DNA of 64,000 nt from Xiphias gladius (Eukaryota > Chordata > Actinopteri > Istiophoriformes > Xiphiidae), in NCBI RefSeq assembly GCF_016859285.1, contig NC_053415.1, forward strand, positions 23,441,501-23,505,500, in the 5' to 3' direction. The position numbers and the translations under genes are program-made. Every line of letters begins with the position of its first letter. Position 1 is the first letter of the stretch. Shown in pieces: positions 37,651-47,616 of this stretch. The notes below the pieces were generated by a model. The model searched no databases, had not been told where the DNA came from, and saw only the letters and a program-made list of their open reading frames with translations.

Positions 37651-39020
37651 TCACTCTAGTGGAGCAGCAGAGATGCACAGGTTGTTTAAGGCACAGGCAA
37701 CTTGCACAATCTTATCAAAGGTTGAGAGGTTCGACGTGCGCTCAGAGGCCGTGGTGAAGGGGCTCTCGACAGGGCCCGTGAGCATGGCGTACCTCTGCTT
37801 CACCATGGAGATCACCCTCTCCACATGCCTCTGCACGCTCACTGTCTCAGAGGAAGTATCAGCCGGTGGCGAGCCCTCTGAGCTCCCGTACGCCTCTCCT
37901 TGGTAGCCGCCGGCAATTTTAAACAGGGCTCCGCGGGCGGCCACAGAATCGGCGATGTCCAAATTGCGACTCGCCAACACAATGTCGCCTGGGAGAAGCT
38001 TGCACAGAAATCCGCAGCCCTCAGCCAGGCTCTTGTCACTGACGTTTCCCAGCACGCCCCTGGAAACGAAGGTGACAACGCCCTGTGGAGCCACACCAAT
38101 CAGATACTTCAACACATTATAACTTGTCCCCACGCCCTGAAAGGTTGGCACCACCCTCTGCTGCTGCTGCTGCTGCTGTTGTTGTTGCTGGTTGCCCCGG
38201 GAAACCGGCTCCTCAAAAGGCACCGTGAAACAGTCTATGATAACAGCGCAGTCAGGGTGAGATGTGCGCAGAGCTGCCGGCAGGTTTTTCCGCAGCTCGG
38301 CTCTAGAGGGCCAGAAGACGGCTGTCGGCACCAGGGTGGAGGACATGATGTTGACCATCCGGTGCACTGTTCTGGTTACTGTACCGACTTTCACACCAAA
38401 GCGGTAGGCCAGGTCTTGATTGCGGAGGTCCAGACGGAGTCGCATCAGTGTCAGCAGCAGCTGCTGGAACTTTGAGAGCTTCACGTTCTTTATCCCGTCC
38501 ATGTGGGGTGCCAGCAGCCACATGACTGTTTCTAAGACGAAGTAGTTGGGTAGACCAGTGTAAAACTTTACTTTCTCTGCATCGTTCCTCAAGGAGTTCT
38601 CAGAGAGCGACATTTTCTCTACAGACTCCCTGAGGGCCTGGTTTTCCTTCTTTAGGGCTTTCAGGATGTCATCAAAGTTAACCGCTGCATCGGACGTCTG
38701 AGCGAACCTTCCTTTCTTGCTGTCACTCACAGATTCATCATCGTCCTCGTCGTCTTCATCGGTGCTGAGGGAAGAGGACGCGCTTTCCTCCACAATGGCC
38801 TCCTGCTCTCTCTCCTCAGGATGCTCTTCCTGGCCCCGCTCCGCCACCACAGACCTGCCCTGGCCCTGCAGGAACAACAAGGCGTTGGCCGCCTCCACGC
38901 GAGCTTCCTGCTTATCCGGGATCTCTAAGGCACCTGGCTCCTTCATCTCTGGGGATAAGGGAGCTGTCGTGAACACAGAAGGAACATAATCTGGTGAACG
39001 TGGATTCTTCACCTGTTTAC
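37651..39020 (-). CDS. THAP-DDE gene exon 2 (THAP end, HTH, DDE_4 domain)
   Basis: The acceptor ACATGCAG|GTAAACAG restores HFIS-GKQVKNPRSPDYVPSVF, the expected THAP ending, which is strong proof of this splice. The remainder is one 456-codon frame. Helix-turn-helix segment FQQLLLTLMRLRLDLRNQDL, then YRFGVKVGTVTRTVHR; DDE core; and the family's usual closing helix FDKIVQVACALNNLC. Confidence 0.92.
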
Positions 39021-40664
39021 CTGCATGTGAAAAGACAGGATGTAGCAAAAGGGGAGATGGTGAAATAAATCAAAAAGTAGAAATATGGAAGTGTCTGTTA
39101 ATGGCACTTCCCCCAGTAACAGTCTATTTTAGTCAGTAGAGTTTGAGGACAAATTGTAGTGGGCAAGCAGCCATGTTTTCTTCCTGCCTGAGCTGGTACA
39201 TTGTCCCACCCAAAAAGAGCGAAGTGAGCATTTTGATAATAGCTGAAAGAGCAACATATTTTTCGGGTGTGGATCTGTCTAATGAGGTTTCTTGTGGGTG
39301 TGACAATTTAGTGCCATTTCCAATGGTAAATTATAGCTCCAGTTATAACAGTTTCTATACATGTGATATTGCACAAACAAAATGTGAACCGTGTATCGAT
39401 GAAACAGGCTGTAGTGTGACACTGATCTAGTCATAACGGGACGGATACATTGCAATAACCTTATTTTATTCTAGGTTTATTTTTTTTAACAATAACTTTA
39501 AACCAACAACTTGGAAAACTACAATACTTGGATAACTTGTAACTTGCAGTCACCAGACTGAGTAAATGAAACTTTTGGTAAATTGACAAAAAATTAATTG
39601 GCAACAATTTTGATAATCAATTAATCTTTCGGTAGTTTTTCAAGTAGAAAATGCCAAACATTTGAAAGGCTGGTTCTAGTCTCCCAAATGTACAAATTTA
39701 ATGTTTTTCTTAGTCGTAAATAAATTTGAACTGAGTATCCCTGCATTTTGGACCGTTGGTAGGACAAAACAAGACATCTGAAGACGACACCTTGGGCTCT
39801 GGGAAACCATGAAAGGGATTTTTCATAATTTTTGGACATTTTGTAGACAAAACAACTAATCGATTAATGGAGAAATTAATCTGCAGATTATGAGATAATG
39901 AAATTAATCCTTAGTTGCAGCCCTAGTTTCCTTTTAACTATTTAGTAAACAGCATGTAATGAAATAATAAATAATAACCAAATAATAAATAATAATAAAA
40001 TTGGTTTGGTATTAGTATACCTTTTGCAATAAATCGAATTTAAGTTTTATTATGAAACAATCTTAATATTCAAAGTATCACAATTGGACAGAGATTTGTT
40101 TTTCTCTTAAATATCATTAGAACTATATTTCTTTTAGGTTTTCAGCTAATTTGTTCTGAAGGCGTCCAATTGGTTTCTATGACTTGTAAAAGAACTGTTG
40201 GTTAATCAAAAATCGATCATTAACAATGATTAATTAATTGATTGATGAGTGTAGAAAATAATTACATTAAAGCCTAAATTAAGTTTATTACCCGTGGTAA
40301 TTACACCAAATACGCCACTGTACACACTTAATTTAATCAAAGCGTAAACCTAATCCACTCCCATCAAAACTCAAAAAAGTGCATCTTGAATCTCTCCATC
40401 CGTGGAATTCAAGAAGCCTGAATCTGACCTGGATCAAAACAAACGCCGTGGTACTTTCTCGTTTCGGAGTTGCACTGCCTTCCTACCTGAGATGAAGTGA
40501 GTACTACACAGCCGACTGCCGTCGTTCGGCACCCAGCCCTCACGGTTCACGGCAGCTATCCAGCGCTGCTTCCTCTCGGGGTCCCGGGGGAAACGGTAGA
40601 AGGATAAGGTGGTGCCCGGTGTCCTCCTGTTCCTACAGCCTGCCACCACACATGTGTGAACCAT
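37651..40664 (-). CDS. THAP zinc-finger / DDE transposase-derived protein (PIF-Harbinger, ISL2EU-like), 2 exons
   Basis: Exons 40487-40664 and 39020-37651 join in phase 1 to give 515 aa. Residues 1-76 form a THAP DNA-binding domain: zinc ligands Cys5, Cys10, Cys53 and His56, Trp35, FYRFP, and the closing box YVPSVF (71-76). Next come an acidic Ser/Asp stretch (about 140-160), a short coiled coil (about 183-210) and a helix-turn-helix/DDE_4 region. The first acidic residue is kept in VIIDCF (Asp322). The second site reads GDIVLASR, with Ser410 where transposases have Asp. The third, HVERVI, keeps Glu460. Eleven glutamines (337-347) interrupt the region after Asp322. The long intact frame with two substituted features suggests a domesticated gene, probably a nuclear DNA-binding protein. 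Target and role are unknown. An inactive but recent element is the alternative. Confidence 0.85.
38157..38189 (-). repeat. Coding CAG/CAA repeat (11 Gln) in the DDE domain
   Basis: The plus strand shows CTGCTGCTG followed by TTGTTGTTGCTG. In frame this is a run of 11 glutamines located between the first and second catalytic positions. Confidence 0.9.
39021..40486. other. Intron of the THAP-DDE gene
   Basis: AT-rich intron. It contains a MITE copy at about 39560-39926 with an intact right terminus, and a fragment near 40195-40250 (GATTAATTAATTGATTGATGAG). Confidence 0.8.
39560..39926. mobile_element. CTAG/GCTGCAAC MITE copy with intact right end
   Basis: Internal blocks match the copies at 18419 and 19844 (AAAATTAATTGGCAACAATTTT; TTGGACCGTTGGTAGGACAAAAC; AAGACATCTGAAGACG). 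The right end TTAGTTGCAGCCCTAG is the inverted partner of the CTAGAGCTGCAAC left end, so the family has terminal inverted repeats. The left end of this copy is missing. Confidence 0.7.
40487..40664 (-). CDS. THAP-DDE gene exon 1 (zinc finger)
   Basis: The exon encodes MVHTCVVAGCRNRRTPG through LCSTHFIS and ends TCTCAG|GTAGGA in phase 1. The ATG at 40664 is chosen because THAP domains begin with the C-x4-C motif a few residues from the start. Confidence 0.88.
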
Positions 40665-41330
40665 AGTAAGGCCACGGAGAAGCGTGGAGGTGTGCGCTGC
40701 TATTTGTTGGGTGTTTTGACTCCCAAAATGGTGGACGACGAGAGGGTGGAGGGGTGGGGGGAGTGGGTGGGGGGGCTGGGGAGGGAGGAGGAGGTGGGGG
40801 GGGGCGCGGTAGTAACGTCATTAACGGTCGTTTGCATGCAACGATCTGATTGGGCCGTTTTGAGGCGACGTCACTGAAATGTGATCTTTACTCACACGGT
40901 GCCACACGACAACGCCAACGGTCGGGAGGGTTTGAAGGCAAATCTAAATATGGTGGAAAATAGCCAAAAAAAACATCCACTACAGGTGGTCAAGCGAAGC
41001 GCACAAGAGAAAAATGGCCACCGCCGGAGAAAACGTTCGCGTAGCTGCTGACTAGTTACCTTCGACGTCTAACTAACTAGCTGTAGCTGTCATCGCCGCG
41101 GTTGCCATCGGCGAGTGCGGTTAGCTGACCGAGGACACGACGCCACCGCCTGGCTCTCGCTCAGCAGCGTGCGCCCGGGATCGTGCCGATCATCCACCGC
41201 ACAGGCGTGTGGCTCTGCTGCTCCTGAACGAAGGGTGAACACCCCCTGGGTTCGGTAAACTGTGCACTGGGCAAGGAGGAATGTCGCTGGGCTTAGTTTA
41301 GTTTAGGTTTTGTTTTTTAAAAAAAGATTC
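40665..41330. promoter_or_regulatory. GC-rich promoter region upstream of the THAP-DDE gene
   Basis: High CpG density starts just upstream of the THAP ATG. Two ATGG motifs in a YY1-like context occur: AAAATGGTGG near 40727 and AAAATGGCCACC at 41012. The poly-G-rich stretch 40740-40810 could form G-quadruplexes. The island extends about 600 bp away from the gene, so a divergent plus-strand transcript is possible. I see only a 13-codon open frame there (ATG at 41014). Confidence 0.45.
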
Positions 41331-41469
41331 GCGCCCATACAATTAGCTGGGTCAATGAAGCGAGGAGGGATTATGAAACAGCGGGCCCCTGGGCACAGAC
41401 ATGTAAAAGCCCCCACCCGCCCCAACTCTTCTACACAACAGCGATACCCCCAGATGGAAAGAGACAAAT

Positions 41470-41935
41470 GACACATTGGCTGCCTTCATTTTGCATCTCT
41501 TTTCCGTTGTTTTGTGTCTCTAGAGATCGTTTTACGTCTTTGTTGTCGTCTTTTTTTGTCTATTTGTGATTGTTCTGCTTTTTTGCGTCACTTTGTGGTT
41601 GTTTTACATCTCTTGGTCACAGTCTGTCTTTGTTATGCACCTGTAGTTTGTGTTTAATAGTTTTGTGTGTCTGTTACTGTTTTGCATCTCTCTGCGGTCG
41701 CTTTGTTTATCTTTGTCATGGCCTAGCATCTCTTTGTAGTGGTTCTGTGTCTCTTTGTGGTCGTTTTGCATCTCTCTGTAGTGGTTTCGTGCCTCTTGAG
41801 GTCGTTTTCCGTCTCTTTGTAGTTGTTTTTGTATTTTTAATAGTTTTGTGTCCCTGTTTCCCATTTAATCTCTTTGTGGTCATTCTGTGTCTCTTTGAGA
41901 GATGTTTTGCATCTCTTTCTAATTGTTTGATGGCC
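41470..41935. repeat. Degenerate minisatellite (TTTTGTGTCTCTTTGTGGTCG-like units)
   Basis: About 18 imperfect units of roughly 24-27 bp repeat GTTTTGCATCTCT, TTGTGGTCG and GTTTTGTGTCTC. This explains the long but biased open frames on both strands here. A related short tract is at 33085-33250. Confidence 0.85.
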
Positions 41936-42640
41936 TTACAACAAGAACAGCCACCCCAAACAGAGGCTCCTCCCTTAATGTATATAAGGAAAGAAACAGA
42001 ATGAAAAAATTCCAGCTGTCTTTATAATGAAAATGTGCAACACCATTTATGTTTGTTCTATGTGCCTCTTTTTGTTTTGTTTTTTGACATGTAGCTATTA
42101 TATGTGCCCAGATTTGTTTTAAGGAGTTGTAGACGTTCACAGTTCGATTTTTCTAAGCACTTTGTACTTTTGAGTCCTTCTTGTCCATATTTGCTCAAAA
42201 GTTGAGACTGAATCATTGAAGAAACTGAAGAAGTGTGCTGTGATTGGCGGGTCTGGAACCAGGCAAAAAACCAAGGTTGAGTTGTGGTAAATTGGTAAAA
42301 TATCTGCAGTTTCAGAGCCCTGTGTGTACGGTAGCACATTAACGTGACAGAATCTTTAATGCCAAGGTCCCCACTGGTCCTTGCAAATCAACTTTTATAC
42401 TGGGACCATAAAGAGGGGCTTGGCATATTGTAAAATAGAGTTTTCCTTTTTAAGCCTTAATTGTTAATGCTGTAGACTAGAGTTCAGATCATACGGTTAG
42501 ACTGAGTTAATACTTCTATCACCTTTTATCCATCATTAGTTAAGCATTTCTTAACAGCTAGATATCCTAAAGTTTTAAACGCACTACACAGTCAATAGTC
42601 TCTGGACAGCTCATTTCTGTATTATGTGCAGAAATGCATT
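41936..42640. other. Intergenic DNA downstream of ska3
   Basis: No gene or repeat end was recognised in this stretch between the minisatellite and the ska3 polyadenylation signal. Confidence 0.45.
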
Positions 42641-42644
42641 ATGT

Positions 42645-42650
42645 TTTATT
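42645..42650 (-). terminator. Candidate polyadenylation signal of ska3
   Basis: TTTATT on the plus strand is AATAAA on the minus strand. It lies about 240 bp past the ska3 stop codon, a plausible 3' UTR length. Confidence 0.5.
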
Positions 42651-42891
42651 ATATACAAGTCAGTTTCTATTCAGAGCCATAAAAATCACAAAAGTGCATA
42701 TTACTGACCTAGCCATGCATCAGAGCTATTTACATTCTAGACTGCATTGTATATTGATAACAGCATAAGAGACAGCCAGAAACCTGCATCTCTGTAGATT
42801 AAAGATGGATATCCGAGCAGGTTTTTGAGAGTCCTGATGGAACTAGATTTTGGCTCCCAATCGGACAGTGAGTAAGGTATCCCATCGACCT

Positions 42892-43049
42892 TTAGTTGCG
42901 TGTGCTCAGTTTGTAGACGGAGGTGTTCCTGGCTCCTCCCACATGCTCCAGCCTCTTGAGCTCGGTTAGACAGAGGATGTACACGGGGGTCTTGGTTCCG
43001 ACATTGGTAATCCTCCTCAGCTCCTCCATCCGAAGCTCTGTCTTTTCTC
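42892..43049 (-). CDS. ska3: ska3 last coding exon
   Basis: Encodes EKTELRMEELRRITNVGTKT, then PVYILCLTELKRLEHVGGAR and a stop after STRN. Acceptor CTCTGCAG, phase 1 in. The helical end is longer than in human SKA3. Confidence 0.87.
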
Positions 43050-46000
43050 CTGCAGAGGGCAGCGCAGAACAGCGACAGATTAGATGCATCAGACCGTCGG
43101 TAGGTCCAAAAAGTGCACTTAATGGTTCCCTCTCTTTTCTCCAGTACTTCTTGTTCATATGATCGTCCACTGAATAAAATCAAAAAAATTAAACTTATAT
43201 GTAGGCTTTCTGATTTATTTTATGCAAAATACTGTGCAAAGGTTTTAGGCACCTTAGATGTTTATATTTTTATCCATCCCCCGATACCATCGGGGAGGCA
43301 TCTGATCAGTCCCAAGTTCATTCTGCAGCCTGACAACAACCCCAAACACACCGCCAGAGCCATAGAGAACTATCATCGGTGACAGGTAAAACAATGAGTC
43401 CCTGCACCAGATGATCTGACCCCGACAGAGCTCTGAGTCAGTCTGAGCTTACATGAAGACATGGAGACAGCCTAAATCCAAAGATGCTTGGAACAACCTA
43501 CCTGCTGAGTAACCTGAAAAACTGTGTGCAAGTGTACTTAGGAGAATTGGTGCCATTTTAAAGGCAAAGGGTGATCACACCAAAGATTGATTTGCTTTGT
43601 CCCCCCCCCCATTTACTGCACTTTGTATAAAGTTAACCAACAAATACAAACTACCCATGGCATATTTTTTTTGAAAGCATCCTCACTTTACTTTTAGTGC
43701 CTAAAACTTTCGCACAGCGCTGGAGTTTTATAGTGACTATGACATGCAGCATGTAGAAAAAAATGCTATTACATCACACTATGCAAATCCAGCTTTTTTC
43801 GTCACATAGTGCTAGTTAGCAAAAAAAAAAAAAAAAAGGTAGGTGACCCTTGATCAGTGGTTACTGTAGAGTTTATTGATCCTGCTGATGTGGTTAATGT
43901 CTGCTACTGAGGTTACACGTATGAGTTTACACAGGCGAGTGTGATAGTCACTGATACCGTGTAACACTGTCTTGTGTTGTAAATGAACTAAGATAAAAAT
44001 AGTGACGTGTTGCTACCTGATCCCTTTCAAGTAATGAACTGCATGAGATACCGCGTATTAATCTCACATACCATGGTACACATGCGTGACTAATGGACGA
44101 TACCACATGATCTCCTAGAGTTCAACAAGAAAACTTCACTAACCTTGTTGGTTCAATTTGTTTAGAGCTTATGGAATTGGCAACCCCTGCTGCTAAACTG
44201 ACCAACATCAATATCAGCTATTAAAAATCTCAATTAGCATTAGTCATATCAACATATCAGCTTCTGAATGTGAACAGAGTCGGCATAATGCTGGATACTA
44301 ATTTGCAGTGGACGATTTCCAGTTCAACAGTTGCAGCCCAACTCTCAACTTTTTTTTATTCAAACAAGTTAGTTATGACTGTTTGCCTGAATAATTACAA
44401 ACCTAAAATGAGAGTGCATGTGTATCGAGGCGTTTTCTTACCGTTGACTGACACAGCAGCACTAATTTCTACTTTGGTAATAAGACTGATGGTTATTGTT
44501 GTGTCAGAACGTCTCTCAGTTTCTAAATTCAACATCAGGTTCTCACTCTGACATCCAACTTGTCTGATTGCTGTATCTAATGTATGGTTAAGTATGGAAG
44601 TGGTATAAAGGAAAAAATAATGTGCTTTTGTATTCAGACAATATCTTTTTTCTGTCATTTATTAACTCATCGTAAATCGTAAATGTACCATGGCGCTGAC
44701 CTTGAAACTCTGCTGTGAATTTGTTGATGTTGTGGACTGCCTGGTTGAGGTTGTACAGGGTCATCTGCCTCAGGTAGCTTGGTAGACTCTGGAACTCGCT
44801 CTCGGACACCGCAGACAGACTCACGGCGCTGGGGAGAGGACACGTGAACAGTTAAAGCCTTGATTTAAAAACTACAGGCCTGCGTGATATCAGGAAGGAG
44901 TAAGTAAAGCAATGAGATCCAAGGAAATAAACACCAATCATAATTGGAAATGGACAGGACAGACAAAACTAACCACCTCAAAACTCCCAAATCGTTCAAA
45001 GATATATATATATAACATGATACCACATCCCTAAATATCTTTAACTAATATTCTTTTCTTCTAGTCAGCAGCAGTCCAATCCCATCTGGTCTTCAACTAT
45101 AGTAGGGAGATTCTATTTATTAAAAATCAATCAAGCCTGGTCAGCATGAATGGCTTTTCTGAGGTACGTTACCTGTGTTTTTCTTTTTTTGGCCTGACAT
45201 TTGGCTGCACAACTGCCACGTCAGTCTTTTTCAACTGAGCCTGGGACACAAGCTAGAAAAATAAAAGAAATCGTATGTGAATACGTATACACATGGTTTC
45301 GATGTTTTGGATTATGTGTCAAACTTTTTTTTTTTTTTTTTTAAACAAAATGGCCACGAGATAAAACCAAAGGTTCCTTTGGTGGCAGAGAAATCAATCT
45401 CCATCTAATATCTAAAAACATGAGTTACAGAAAACAGTCAGCAATACACAATGTCTGTAGTTAATCAGCCCAGACAACACTACAGGTATGGCCTTTCCAG
45501 TTGTACGATGTGCTACAACTTACTTTACAGATGTCCTGTGTAACAGAGCTGAGGTCGGGCATCTCTGGGGTGCTGGGCTCTTGGTAGTCCATCCTGATGC
45601 GAGGTGTCCCCAGGCTGAACTCCTGGGTGGGTCCGTCCAGCTCCAGACTGTTGACAGTGGGCTCTGCGGTCACCTTTTCACGCTCACTATTCTTCTTTGG
45701 GATTTTCGCACTTCTCTGGAAGGTAAACACGAGACGGGTAAAAAGGCAGAAAAGTGTCAAACTTGTCACAATTTGTTAACATTGTTTTATCTTAGTTGTT
45801 TTCAAGCTTTTTGTGAAACTGAAAATACTGAAAATTTTCATGATGATGGTGCGTAGAGGTCTGTCTTGCAATATTAAGTTACTGTCATTATTATGGCCAC
45901 TGGATCACTGGATATTTGAGCTACCTTTTCACTGACTGGAGTAGAAACCCTCTCAATACAGTGAAAACAAATTTAAAAAATCCAGAACACCTCGATTGAC

Positions 46001-47582
46001 ATTCAATTTTGTGTCTTTAAACCAGAACGAGCAACTGACTTGACAGGCTGCAAGGTGAGAAATTACCACAACCCTCGACAAAGAAGGGTAGTGGATTTCT
46101 GACTGTGACGGGAAGGCCTTTTAACAAATTACCGGCTGCCAATCACAGGGCCACTGCTGTTTTACCAATCTTTTAAAAAGAAAAAAAAAAAAAAGTATAT
46201 GCGTCCTATGGCCAAAAAAAAAAGAACTTTCTTTTAGTCTTACACTTTGTAGAGAATTTCCCAAAACAGACTCCAGGTTTGGCATCTCTGGCATCTGCTT
46301 GTCCTCCACACCCATGACGGATATGTCTGGCACATCGTACTCCCAGGTGCGTTTGGAGCAGTTTGCTCCGTTGTGAGCAGGCGTTGGAAGTTTGAAAGTG
46401 TGGCCGTGATCCTCAGCTTGCATGGTGATGGGCTTGGGCTGCTGTGCACTCTGGGAACACATGCAAAAGGCACAAACTCTGAGCTGAAAGTCTGTGTGTT
46501 CAGCCAGTCTGGACGAGGAAATAAAGACGTCCATTTCGACCACGCTGCTTCTGGCTAAAACCGATTATTTGTACCTTTTTGGTGCTGACAAGTCTGTTCA
46601 CGTATGGGGTTTGAAACGCTGGGACCTCAGGGGTGGCGGGCAGGTGTTCGGGGCGACCAGGGGATTCTGGGTCACCACTGCCTTGCGCAGGTGGGGAGCA
46701 GAGACCGTTTGTCTTTTTGATCTTGAACCCCGGGGTGCAAAATACAGGTGGTTCTGGGGACTCCAAGTTCTCTGTTGATGGCAATAAGAACAATTTGATA
46801 TTGGGGGAAATTTCTGTGCTTTCTGTAATTTTCATGCAAGGAGGAAGGATGTTTTTGTAAATTTATTAGTAGTTTTATGTAGTTTAATACTTTAAGTATA
46901 GGTTTTCTAAAAAGCATCTTAACATGGCTGTGTCATCCTCAATAATATTCTTAGGTGAGATTTTTGAAAAGTTATATTTCTACTCCAAGTAATTTTGCTA
47001 AGAATTTAATACCCAATGATATATAATTGAAAACTACAGGAATATTCCTAATTTAGAATTATTACAAGCAACCAATAGTCAGCGTAGAAAAGTGGAGCAC
47101 TGACAAAAGGTGGGGAAAAGATTGTTGAGTAGGGCTGGGTAATGAACCGTAATACTTTTTTGGTACAGAGTAAAATGTTTCAGAGTAAAACTGCCAAAGC
47201 GGGTATCAAATGTTTGGTCACTTTTGTAATCTTGTTTTACTTATTTTCCATTAACAAGAAGCTCCTCACTTAAAGTCAGAAACTGTGCCAATTTTAGACC
47301 ATTTTTGCAGGACTGTTTGTGTTTTAAAATTTCAGAACATAAGGTAATTTTTTTTACTGAAAAAGAAATTTAAACAAAAAATGTTCATATTTCTTATTGA
47401 AAGAATTTACTGTCTTGGTAGCGGAACTCAGGTATTGTGTTGGCAGTAGTATTGGAAAATTACAACAGATAGATAGCCCTAGTTGTGGAGGTGTTTAGAA
47501 AAGGCACAAGAGAAATAAGAGCTGAGGAGAGGGTTAAACCTGAGGATGCTTGGTCAGAAACCAGGTGCTTGATAAAACGGAA

Positions 47583-47616
<34 letters not shown>

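Noticed and set aside
37900..38475. 191-codon plus-strand open frame with a poly-Leu run
   Set aside because: It is the antisense of the THAP-DDE exon, the poly-Leu being the reverse of the Gln repeat.
41570..42004. 144-codon Cys/Leu/Phe-rich open frame that could look like a membrane protein
   Set aside because: It is produced by the minisatellite unit length and composition; the opposite strand gives an equally regular frame.
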